Shown here: positions 1-5,827 of the stretch, piece by piece | Position numbering within the stretch: position 1 is the stretch's first letter | How the letters are laid out: each line of letters opens with the position of its first letter | Assembly: GCA_937952875.1 (NCBI GenBank) | Contig: CALFDI010000138.1 | Location: 1-5,827 of the forward strand | Direction of reading: 5' to 3' | Length of the DNA stretch: 5,827 bases | From: an uncultured Verrucomicrobiales bacterium | Lineage (GTDB): Bacteria; Verrucomicrobiota; Verrucomicrobiia; Verrucomicrobiales; Akkermansiaceae | Made by a program: the position numbers and the translations under genes | The notes under the pieces: generated by a model | Told to the model about the DNA's origin: nothing | Database searches by the model: none | Seen by the model: the letters and a program-made list of their open reading frames with translations, nothing else

Positions 1-76
1 CGAATACGGTCTCGTCGATAAAGTTCTGGAAAACCGCAAGGAACTCCCTGACTCCGACGAAAAGAAAAAAGACTAA
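1..76 (+). CDS. clpP: ATP-dependent Clp protease proteolytic subunit, C-terminal end (partial)
   Basis: The frame opening at base 2 gives 24 codons before a TAA at 74-76. The peptide begins EYGLVDKVLENRK, which resembles the conserved end of ClpP, where 'EAxEYGLID/VDxVL' closes the last helix, and it ends in a charged lysine-rich tail (DEKKKD). ClpP is the tetradecameric serine protease chamber that works with ClpX in the cytosol. The catalytic Ser-His-Asp residues lie off the left edge and cannot be checked. A clpX gene lying next on the same strand supports the call strongly, since clpP-clpX is a common bacterial order. A divergent ClpP-like or SppA-like end is possible but less likely. Confidence 0.8.
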   Translation, partial: EYGLVDKVLENRKELPDSDEKKKD

Positions 77-101
77 GCCAAAGATACATTCTTACTTTTT
101 C

Positions 102-134
102 AAACGGGAGCCAAAGACAGGCTCCCGTTTTTTT
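102..134 (+). terminator. Intrinsic terminator after clpP
   Basis: An 11-bp perfect stem (102-112 AAACGGGAGCC with 120-130 GGCTCCCGTTT) closes a 7-nt loop (AAAGACA), and a run of seven T covers 128-134. This is a textbook Rho-independent terminator, 25 nt after the clpP stop. It should end most clpP transcripts before clpX. Confidence 0.9.
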
Positions 135-225
135 GTGTGCCTGAGAGTGGTTCAGTCAACCGAACGTTTTGGTCTAAAAATTCAAACAAATAGGCTCAAA
201 GACTCCATTTCGTCACATTGACCCC

Positions 226-238
226 TTGCTAACAGCAA
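226..238. repeat. Small inverted repeat TTGCT-AAC-AGCAA upstream of clpX
   Basis: TTGCT at 226-230 and AGCAA at 234-238 are perfect inverted copies around a 3-nt centre. The site lies 22 nt before the clpX start and overlaps the candidate -35. The shape would suit a dimeric repressor operator or a very short RNA hairpin, but five-base arms also arise by chance. It does not resemble CIRCE or a LexA box. Confidence 0.3.
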
Positions 239-254
239 CGTTCCGCATTATCAA
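226..254 (+). promoter_or_regulatory. Weak sigma70-like promoter candidate for clpX
   Basis: TTGCTA (226-231, 4 of 6 to TTGACA) and TATCAA (249-254, 4 of 6 to TATAAT) are separated by 17 nt. Transcription would start near base 261, at or next to the clpX ATG, which would give a leaderless mRNA. The -35 hexamer overlaps a small inverted repeat at 226-238. A better -35-like TTGACC at 218-223 has no -10 at a suitable distance. Some clpX promoter is expected here because of the upstream terminator, but this exact placement is only a guess from hexamer matches. Confidence 0.25.
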
Positions 255-260
255 ATTTAC

Positions 261-1544
261 ATGGCACGTGCCTCCAATCTCACAATGTGTTCCTTCTGTG
301 GCAAAAGCCATTCGGAGGTCAAAAAGCTTATCGCTGGCCCCGGCGTTTACATTTGCAACGAATGCATCGATGTCTGCAGCCGTATTTTAGAAAAGGAACT
401 CAAAAACGGGAAACCTCGCGAAAAAAGCACCGAACTGGCTGAGCCTGAAGCCGAGGAACTCCCAACTCCAGCTGAAATTATCGCGAAATTAGAAGAACAC
501 GTCATAGGCCAAGAACAGGCGAAAAAGGTGCTCTCCGTTGCCGTGTATAATCACTACCAGCGCTTGAATCAGGACATCGATGATAAGGAATTCGCTGACG
601 TAGAGATTGAAAAATCAAACATTCTCCTCCTTGGGCCGACTGGCTCAGGTAAGACTCTGCTCGCTCGCACACTTGCTAAAATGCTCGATGTCCCCTTCTG
701 CATCGTCGATGCCACCACTCTCACAGAGGCTGGCTACGTTGGTGAAGATGTGGAAAATATCGTATTGCGCCTTCTTCAGTCTGCGGATTTCGATGTCGAA
801 CGCGCTGAGCGAGGCATCATTTACGTCGACGAGATCGATAAAATCGGTCGCAATACAGAAAATGTCTCCATCACACGTGACGTCTCCGGCGAAGGTGTGC
901 AGCAGGCACTTTTAAAAATCCTCGAAGGCACCGTGTGTAACGTCCCGCCACAAGGAGGTCGCAAGCACCCGCAGCAGGAATACATTCAGGTCAACACCGA
1001 GAAAATCCTCTTCATCTGCGGTGGAGCATTTGTCGGTATCGAAGACATGATCAAGCGCCGTCTCGGCCAGCGCACTCTTGGATTTAACGCAGAAGTTCCA
1101 GAGACTGAGGGTCTATCCGAAGACGAAGAAGAAGCCGCCCTCACGATGAAGGCTCAGCCGGAAGATCTCTTACACTTCGGACTGATACCAGAATTTGTAG
1201 GTCGTCTCCCAGTGCTCACAGCACTCAGAAAGCTCACAAAAGACGAGCTAGTCACCATCCTCACAGGTCCTAAGAATTCCCTCGTAAAGCAGTATTCTAA
1301 GCTTCTCGCTCTTTCCGGCGTTAAGCTAAAAATCACAAAGGATGGACTCGAAGCGATGGCTGAAGAAGCCGTTAAGCGAGGCACTGGCGCACGCGCTCTT
1401 CGCTCCATCTTCGAGCGTATCATGCTAGACGTGCTCTTTGAAATCCCATCTCGTAAAGACATCGAAAGCGTCACTCTGAACAGAGCCGCCATCGAAGGGA
1501 CGAAGCCGCCTGTGATGAAAAAGAAGAAAGCGGACGCTGCCTAA
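261..1544 (+). CDS. clpX: ATP-dependent Clp protease ATP-binding subunit ClpX
   Basis: This is a full-length ClpX (427 aa; family usually about 410-430), the hexameric AAA+ unfoldase that feeds substrates into ClpP in the cytosol. The N-terminal zinc-binding domain has its four cysteines (C10, C13, C32, C35). The AAA+ core shows Walker A GPTGSGKT (125-132), pore-1 loop GYVG (158-161), Walker B IIYVDEID (186-193), the RKH loop (234-236), the arginine finger in PEFVGR (R315) and sensor 2 in GARALR (R378). The ClpP-docking tripeptide is LGF (273-275) rather than IGF, a known family variant. An acidic stretch (about 282-291) lies between this loop and the arginine finger. The first ATG is chosen because the next one (M9) would put the first zinc cysteine directly after the start. 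No Shine-Dalgarno is visible. Lysine-rich C-terminus (KKKK, 420-423). Confidence 0.98.
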   Translation: MARASNLTMCSFCGKSHSEVKKLIAGPGVYICNECIDVCSRILEKELKNGKPREKSTELAEPEAEELPTPAEIIAKLEEHVIGQEQAKKVLSVAVYNHYQRLNQDIDDKEFADVEIEKSNILLLGPTGSGKTLLARTLAKMLDVPFCIVDATTLTEAGYVGEDVENIVLRLLQSADFDVERAERGIIYVDEIDKIGRNTENVSITRDVSGEGVQQALLKILEGTVCNVPPQGGRKHPQQEYIQVNTEKILFICGGAFVGIEDMIKRRLGQRTLGFNAEVPETEGLSEDEEEAALTMKAQPEDLLHFGLIPEFVGRLPVLTALRKLTKDELVTILTGPKNSLVKQYSKLLALSGVKLKITKDGLEAMAEEAVKRGTGARALRSIFERIMLDVLFEIPSRKDIESVTLNRAAIEGTKPPVMKKKKADAA

Positions 1545-1548
1545 AAAA

Positions 1549-2769
1549 ATGGGCATCAAGATTAGTTTAATCAGTTTTTTCGGATTAAGCGCCTTCGCCT
1601 TTTCACAAGACGCGGAGAGCCAAAAACTCGACTCAGATCTCGCACATATCGAGCGTTTCGTCGAGGTCCTAGAACTCGTCCATACACGCCATGTCGACGC
1701 TGAAAAGACTGATTACGCTCGCCTAGTGAACCATGCGCTCGAAGGCGCCCTCTCTTCACTTGATCGATTTTCTTACTACTATCACCCTGAGACGTATAGT
1801 GCGATACAGGCTGACGACCTTGACTTAACTTTGCCTGGCCTAGGGCTCACCCTAGGAATGCGTGATACAGGGTTTTACGTGTTAGCTGTTACGGATCACT
1901 CTCCGGCCGCGCAGGCTAGCATCACTGCTGGAGATTCCATTTCTCATATCAACAAACAGCCGCTCGATGGTCTCTCTCTTAAGAATGCATTGAATCGTCT
2001 TAAAGGATCAGCTGGTGACTTAGTCGAACTCAGCCTCATCTCTCACCTCACTCGCGAGCCATTCGATACCACATTAACTCGTCGAATCACTCGCAGAGAG
2101 CCCATTTCTGAAAGTCATTTACTAGACAATTCAGACATCGGATTCATACGTCTCACTGAATTTACCGCTACTGCACACACACAACTGTCTGCTGCTCTCG
2201 ATGACCTCGAAGCTCGCGGAATGAAAAAACTCATTCTCGACATGCGGGGAAATCCCGGAGGTCACCTCGATGTCGCTGTCTCCATTCTTGGAGAATTCGT
2301 GCCTCCCCAGACCGAAGTCGTTACAACCCGGACACGCACAGAAGGCAGCGCGAATCTCAAACCTTCTTTTCAAACACCTGCGCGTAAAAGACGCCAGAGA
2401 GACTACCCTCTCGCGATACTCATTGATCGGAATAGCGCGAGTGCTGCAGAACTCGTCCCTGGATCTCTTAAAGACCTAAAGCGAGCTAAGATCATCGGCG
2501 AAGTTTCATACGGCAAAGGTTCCGTTCAGACGATCATGCCTCTCGGCAATGGGTCTGCACTCAGACTCACAATAGCAACCTACCATACACCTAGTGGAAA
2601 GACACCGCACCACGTGGGAATCACGCCTGACATCGCTGTGGAGTTATCAGAAAAGGACCGCGAACTCTTCAGCATCTTTCAACGCCGTGCATCCGCCACG
2701 CCAGAGGACAGAGAAAAGCTCAAGGGATGGACTGACCCTGTTGTCGCAGCTGCCATTGCTACATTTTAA
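1549..2769 (+). CDS. Secreted carboxy-terminal processing protease, peptidase family S41A with PDZ domain
   Basis: This 406-aa protein belongs to the CtpA/Prc family, serine proteases with a Ser-Lys dyad that trim or degrade envelope proteins from their C-termini. A short N-terminal signal peptide (K4, hydrophobic 5-18, likely cleavage near S19/Q20) indicates export; there is no lipobox and no later membrane segment. A PDZ domain spans about 90-165 and the S41 core about 195-365, including ILDMRGNPGG (229-238). The dyad is S298 in NSASAAE and K323 in YGKGSVQ, 25 residues apart as in E. coli Prc (S452/K477), with the accessory glutamine at Q327. The segment between them reads VPGSLKD, where many relatives have an AGALQD-like sequence. 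The gene starts 4 nt after the clpX stop with no Shine-Dalgarno, so co-transcription and possibly translational coupling are likely. I leave the symbol blank because ctpA, ctpB and prc cannot be told apart here. Confidence 0.93.
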   Translation: MGIKISLISFFGLSAFAFSQDAESQKLDSDLAHIERFVEVLELVHTRHVDAEKTDYARLVNHALEGALSSLDRFSYYYHPETYSAIQADDLDLTLPGLGLTLGMRDTGFYVLAVTDHSPAAQASITAGDSISHINKQPLDGLSLKNALNRLKGSAGDLVELSLISHLTREPFDTTLTRRITRREPISESHLLDNSDIGFIRLTEFTATAHTQLSAALDDLEARGMKKLILDMRGNPGGHLDVAVSILGEFVPPQTEVVTTRTRTEGSANLKPSFQTPARKRRQRDYPLAILIDRNSASAAELVPGSLKDLKRAKIIGEVSYGKGSVQTIMPLGNGSALRLTIATYHTPSGKTPHHVGITPDIAVELSEKDRELFSIFQRRASATPEDREKLKGWTDPVVAAAIATF

Positions 2770-2775
2770 AACACT

Positions 2776-3795
2776 ATGTCTACTCTGCTAGCACTAGAAA
2801 GCTCTTGTGATGAAACTGCAGTCGCAATCATACGCATGTCTCCAGATGAGGCTCCTCAGATCCTTTCCAGCCTGATCACATCTCAGATCCAACTACACCG
2901 CGAATACGGAGGCGTTGTTCCCGAGCTAGCATCTCGAAACCATACCACTGCTGTGCAGCCACTGATCGATACTGCACTGGAAGAAGCACAGCTCACCATT
3001 CATGAGATTGACGCCTTTGCAGCCACTGCAGGCCCCGGTCTCGCAGCGGCACTCCTCATCGGTCATAGCTATGGAAAAGGTCTCGCTCTCGCGGCCAATA
3101 AACCATTTTACGGAATCAACCACATGGAAGGGCACCTTTTATCACCTTTCATAGAAACGGCTGACGCGATCCCACCACACCTCGGCCTTATCGTCTCAGG
3201 AGGCCACACAATGCTCGTAGACGTGCAAGGACATGGCAACTACTCGCTCGTAGGAAAGACGCGAGATGACGCAGCAGGAGAAGCTTTCGATAAGGTGGGA
3301 AAAATGCTCAACCTCCCCTATCCAGGAGGACCTGAAATCGAGAAGATGGCCCTTTTAGGTAATCCAAAAGCCTACAATTTTCCGCGCACCATGCTGAAAG
3401 ATCCACACTGCGACTTTAGCTTTTCTGGGCTGAAGACAGCAGTGTTATATACTCTGGATAAAATCACAGATTTAGAAAAAGAACTCCCCGATCTGTGCGC
3501 CTCATTCCAGCAAGCCGTCATCGATAGCCTCATCAAAAAGACCCTTCGCGCCGCTGAACACACCGGCCACACTCTAGTCGCTCTATCCGGTGGAGTCTCT
3601 TGTAACAAAGCTCTCGTAGATGCTCTCGCAGCGGCATGCAAAAAAAACAAGCTCACCCTCGCCACCTGCCCGAGAACCTACTCGACAGATAATGCCGCGA
3701 TGATCGCGTATGCAGGATGCCAAGCAGTGATGAACCAGGTCGACCCTTCAGAACTCACTCAAGAGATCCACCCGAACTTCCCACTTACCTCGTAA
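2776..3795 (+). CDS. tsaD: tRNA N6-adenosine threonylcarbamoyltransferase TsaD
   Basis: TsaD (formerly Gcp/YgjD) transfers the threonylcarbamoyl group from threonylcarbamoyl-AMP to A37 of ANN-decoding tRNAs, working with TsaB and TsaE in the cytosol. At 339 aa it has the usual family length. Visible signatures are ESSCDETA (8-15), ASRNHT (52-57), the metal-binding histidines in NHMEGH (H116, H120), SGGHT (141-145), DDAAGEAFDK (164-173), SFSGLKTA (215-222), the nucleotide-binding GGVSCN (272-277) and DNAAMIA (305-311), whose D305 matches the metal-ligand aspartate. It lies 6 nt after the S41 protease gene and is probably the last gene of the clpX cluster. No Shine-Dalgarno precedes the ATG. 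A run of eight A (3640-3647) sits in the coding sequence, but the frame is intact. Its old annotation as a glycoprotease reflects a superseded activity, not a link to the proteases upstream. Confidence 0.97.
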   Translation: MSTLLALESSCDETAVAIIRMSPDEAPQILSSLITSQIQLHREYGGVVPELASRNHTTAVQPLIDTALEEAQLTIHEIDAFAATAGPGLAAALLIGHSYGKGLALAANKPFYGINHMEGHLLSPFIETADAIPPHLGLIVSGGHTMLVDVQGHGNYSLVGKTRDDAAGEAFDKVGKMLNLPYPGGPEIEKMALLGNPKAYNFPRTMLKDPHCDFSFSGLKTAVLYTLDKITDLEKELPDLCASFQQAVIDSLIKKTLRAAEHTGHTLVALSGGVSCNKALVDALAAACKKNKLTLATCPRTYSTDNAAMIAYAGCQAVMNQVDPSELTQEIHPNFPLTS

Positions 3796-3801
3796 ATCGT
3801 A

Positions 3802-3825
3802 TCTCACTCCAAAAGAGGAGTGAGA
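3802..3825. terminator. Hairpin between convergent genes, possible bidirectional terminator
   Basis: TCTCACTCC (3802-3810) pairs perfectly with GGAGTGAGA (3817-3825) around the 6-nt loop AAAAGA. It starts 7 nt after the tsaD stop and lies 17 nt beyond the pfk stop, in the 47-nt gap where the two transcription units collide. Neither strand has a T-tract right after the stem, so it is not a canonical intrinsic terminator. A role in ending transcription or protecting 3' ends from both sides is inferred from its position. Confidence 0.5.
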
Positions 3826-3842
3826 CCACGAAGCGAAAAAAT

Positions 3843-4916
3843 CTAATCGCCGAAGCAAATCCCAAGAGCGCGAGCCGCATTAACGACCTCGCCATCAGCC
3901 TCCACGAGACGTAACTCACTCACAGCTTCTTTTATCGGCACAGAACCTACATGATAACTTTGGTAACTGACCATCTGGCCGAATTCACCTCTATCTGCGA
4001 GCTTCACTGCCATAACGCCAAAGCGCGCACCGAGAATCCGATCAAGCGCAGTCGGATCACCACCGCGCTGAAGGTGCCCAAGGGTGCAAGAACGCGTCTC
4101 CTTACCCGTAAGTTCCTCAATGCGAGCAGCGACAGTATCGCCGATTCCTCCGAGACGAACTTCCGCTCCTTCGTTTTGACATTTTAAAACAAGACCATCT
4201 TCAGTCTTTGCCCCCTCGGCGACCACGACGAGAGTGCTGTGATTTCCCTCTGCATCTCGCTCTTTAATAGAGTCAGCGACCTTTTCGACATCGAACGGAA
4301 TCTCTGGAAGAAGAATGGCGTTCGCACCACCAGCAATCCCGCCGTAGAGAGCGATCCACCCAGCATGGCGACCCATGACCTCTAACACGATCACGCGCTT
4401 ATGACTCAGAGCTGTTGTGTAAAGGCGATCCAATCCATCGACGACGCATGAGACAGCACTATCAAAACCAAATGTCATAGCAGTCGCAGTCAGATCATTA
4501 TCGATCGTCTTAGGCACCCCGATAATCGGCCAACCTTCTTCATACAGCTGCTGCGCTGTCGTGAGAGAACCGTCGCCGCCGATGACGACCACTGCCTCGA
4601 TCTTGAGCATATCGACAGTCTGCTTAGCTCGCGCGACAATCTCTGCAGGCACTTTCGCCACGTCACCCTCGCCCTGTTTCGCGGCGAAGTTTCCTTTATT
4701 CGTCGTGCCCAGAATGGTGCCTCCGAGCTTGATAATTCCCTGCGTATCTTCAGGAGTCAGCATCATGTAATCGCCACCCTCTCGGATCATTCCTTCGAAG
4801 CCATCTCGAAAGCCTATGACTTCCCAGTCGAGTTCAGCTGCAGCACATGTCACCCCATGAATCACAGCATTCAGCCCGGGACAATCTCCTCCGCAATTTA
4901 AAACAGCAATACGCAT
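3843..4916 (-). CDS. 6-phosphofructokinase (ATP-type active-site glycine, with lysine at the position-124 equivalent)
   Basis: This enzyme phosphorylates fructose 6-phosphate to the 1,6-bisphosphate, the committed step of glycolysis, in the cytosol. At 357 aa it is longer than E. coli PfkA (about 320). Signatures are the nucleotide-binding GGDCPGLN (9-16), GGDGS (113-117), PKTIDND (135-141, with D139 matching the catalytic aspartate D127 of E. coli), MGRHAGW (181-187), PEIPF (204-208) and the substrate-binding LGHLQRGG (279-286, H281 and R284). G116 occupies the position that is glycine in ATP enzymes and aspartate in PPi enzymes, so ATP is the likely donor. K136, however, is the lysine usual in PPi-dependent and some atypical ATP enzymes, where E. 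coli has glycine. The gene lies 53 nt downstream of an S11 peptidase gene on the same strand. No Shine-Dalgarno precedes the ATG. The symbol pfkA or pfp is left open because donor specificity is unproven. Confidence 0.95.
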   Translation of the reverse strand: MRIAVLNCGGDCPGLNAVIHGVTCAAAELDWEVIGFRDGFEGMIREGGDYMMLTPEDTQGIIKLGGTILGTTNKGNFAAKQGEGDVAKVPAEIVARAKQTVDMLKIEAVVVIGGDGSLTTAQQLYEEGWPIIGVPKTIDNDLTATAMTFGFDSAVSCVVDGLDRLYTTALSHKRVIVLEVMGRHAGWIALYGGIAGGANAILLPEIPFDVEKVADSIKERDAEGNHSTLVVVAEGAKTEDGLVLKCQNEGAEVRLGGIGDTVAARIEELTGKETRSCTLGHLQRGGDPTALDRILGARFGVMAVKLADRGEFGQMVSYQSYHVGSVPIKEAVSELRLVEADGEVVNAARALGICFGD

Positions 4917-4925
4917 ATGTAATGA

Positions 4926-4953
4926 CTACTAAATGATACTTTGATCCCGTCAA
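4926..4953 (-). promoter_or_regulatory. Weak promoter candidate for the phosphofructokinase gene
   Basis: On the minus strand, TTGACG (4953-4948, 5 of 6 to consensus) is followed after 16 nt by TAGTAG (4931-4926, 3 of 6). That would start transcription near 4919, only about 3 nt before the ATG. An alternative -10, TATCAT (4938-4933, 5 of 6), would start near 4926 but has no good -35 at 17 nt. The 53-nt gap gives room for a promoter, but read-through from the S11 gene is equally possible because no terminator is seen between them. Confidence 0.25.
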
Positions 4954-4969
4954 CACTGCATTCCTGACA

Positions 4970-5827
4970 CTAAAGTGACGGAACGTGGATAAAGCGCTCC
5001 CCCTTTACCCCCGTCGGGAAGCCAGCCTTTCTCCACTGTAAAAATAGAGAGAAGCCTTGATCTAACAAAAGAGGAGTCGTCCCAAAGCGATCTGGAGAAC
5101 CGAGAACAACGCAGATGAGCTTCCGGTGAGTCACTTGGCTCCTCCCGTCAGCGAGCTTTACGACCAGCGGCTTTTTCTGAGAACACGTGGCCAGACACTC
5201 ACCAGCTAGGCGAGTCGTTCCCGTCTTGATCCCGATCACACCTTTTTTGCCCAGGATTTCATTAGTCGACTTCACCTTAAAGGTCTTCACTTCACCGGCG
5301 CGGGAAAAGCTCACGTCACGACTTTTTTGTAGCACGTAAAAAGCAAACGCCTCATTTTTCATAGCACGCATACATAGCGCGACCATGTCTGCTGCTGTCG
5401 AATAACCACGCTGCTGGGCCGTATCTAACCCAGTCGGGTTTACGAACTTTGTGCGCTTCATTCCGATCGCCTTCGCCAGCACATTCATCTCTCTGACGAA
5501 TTCTTTAACAGGATCACCCGCCTTTTTTCGCTGCGCCAGTAGCGACCTCCCGACTCGATCTGCTAATGTATGGGCTGCGACATTATCACTCCCCAAGAGA
5601 GCTGAATACAAAGCATCTCTCATGGAAATTCGATCTCCTGGGTAGAGTCCCATCGGATTCGATCCTCCGATACCTAACGCACTCTGAGGAACAATCGCCT
5701 GACCGCTTAAGTCAGTTTGGCTGACTTTTGCAAAATCTAATACGACCAGAGCTGTCGCGATCTTAGTCAGGCTTGCGACAGGACGTTTCTGATCTCCATT
5801 CTGAGACACAAACACACGCCCACTTGT
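4970..5827 (-). CDS. D-alanyl-D-alanine carboxypeptidase-type serine hydrolase, peptidase family S11 (5' end cut by window)
   Basis: This is a penicillin-binding-protein-fold enzyme of the PBP5/DacA-PBP7 group, which trims terminal D-Ala from peptidoglycan peptides or cuts crosslinks in the periplasm. The three active-site motifs are present: SLTK (5773-5762), SDN (5590-5582) and KTGT (5227-5216). Conserved NPTGL and GYSTAADM segments lie between the last two. The frame stays open through the right edge: the codons before the GTG at 5815 read T-S-G-R and continue into V-F-V, matching the family pattern 'SGRVLY...N...RPxASLTKI'. The GTG is therefore internal, and the true start with its expected signal peptide lies outside. 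The C-terminus ends in VPSL without an obvious amphipathic membrane anchor like that of PBP5, so carboxypeptidase versus PBP7-like endopeptidase activity cannot be settled. The stop is TAG at 4972-4970. Confidence 0.9.
   Translation of the reverse strand, partial: TSGRVFVSQNGDQKRPVASLTKIATALVVLDFAKVSQTDLSGQAIVPQSALGIGGSNPMGLYPGDRISMRDALYSALLGSDNVAAHTLADRVGRSLLAQRKKAGDPVKEFVREMNVLAKAIGMKRTKFVNPTGLDTAQQRGYSTAADMVALCMRAMKNEAFAFYVLQKSRDVSFSRAGEVKTFKVKSTNEILGKKGVIGIKTGTTRLAGECLATCSQKKPLVVKLADGRSQVTHRKLICVVLGSPDRFGTTPLLLDQGFSLFLQWRKAGFPTGVKGERFIHVPSL

Noticed and set aside
149..165. Nested short inverted repeats GGTT/AACC and GTTC/GAAC downstream of the clpP terminator
   Set aside because: Four-base arms are expected by chance and the two pairings exclude each other.
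607..915. Plus-strand open frame of 102 codons inside clpX
   Set aside because: It lies wholly within the well-supported clpX gene in another frame and has no recognisable domain. It is a coding shadow.
1154..1492. Minus-strand open frame of 112 codons opposite clpX
   Set aside because: It is antisense to conserved clpX sequence and its Ser/Arg-rich composition is typical of a reverse-strand shadow.
1839..1856. Two CCTAGG hexamers 12 nt apart in the S41 protease gene
   Set aside because: They encode a Gly/Leu-rich segment at the start of the PDZ domain; two short palindromes in coding sequence are not enough to call a site.
3372..3665. Minus-strand open frame of 97 codons opposite tsaD
   Set aside because: It overlaps conserved TsaD motifs on the other strand and has no family features.
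3951..4187. Plus-strand open frame of 78 codons opposite the phosphofructokinase gene
   Set aside because: It lies within the conserved C-terminal part of the kinase and has no domain or start signal.
4947..4981. Possible hairpin CCGTCA / TGACGG at the end of the S11 gene
   Set aside because: The stem is only 6 bp with a 23-nt loop, overlaps the S11 stop region, and has no T-tract in the minus-strand direction, so I do not call a terminator.
1..5827. CRISPR array, insertion sequence, tRNA/rRNA, riboswitch or defence system
   Set aside because: No spaced direct repeats, transposase, terminal inverted repeats or structured RNA signature was seen. Intergenic space is short and every long frame is accounted for by housekeeping genes.

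Overview
The window looks like an ordinary stretch of a bacterial chromosome of moderate GC, packed with housekeeping genes. I see no mobile element, CRISPR array, rRNA, tRNA or phage gene, and no clear candidate for a new system. No start codon here has a recognisable Shine-Dalgarno sequence. Together with the gene order (ClpP tail, ClpX, S41 protease, TsaD) and the 'GGDCPGLN' type phosphofructokinase, this suggests a Verrucomicrobiota-like bacterium, perhaps of the Opitutae. That placement is inference from protein flavour and was not tested by any search.

Layout. Bases 1-76 are the last 24 codons of a gene that reads like clpP. A strong intrinsic terminator follows (102-134), then an upstream region (135-260) with a small inverted repeat and a weak promoter candidate. 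Three plus-strand genes then follow almost without gaps: clpX (261-1544), a secreted S41 carboxy-terminal processing protease (1549-2769, 4 nt after clpX) and tsaD (2776-3795, 6 nt later). The plus-strand cluster meets a minus-strand pair head-on at a 47-nt gap holding a 9-bp hairpin (3802-3825). The pair consists of an S11 D-Ala-D-Ala carboxypeptidase-type gene, cut by the right edge (4970 to beyond 5827), and downstream of it a 6-phosphofructokinase (3843-4916).

How the genes relate. ClpP and ClpX would form the cytosolic ClpXP ATP-dependent protease, but the terminator between them suggests clpX and the genes behind it are transcribed at least partly on their own. The S41 protease would act outside the inner membrane, so this cluster pairs cytosolic with envelope proteolysis. 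TsaD makes the t6A37 tRNA modification. The minus-strand genes serve peptidoglycan trimming and glycolysis and have no obvious functional tie to each other. The points most worth a second look are the lack of ribosome binding sites with promoter-like elements placed right against two start codons, the ATP/PPi specificity residues of the phosphofructokinase, and the terminator that splits clpP from clpX.
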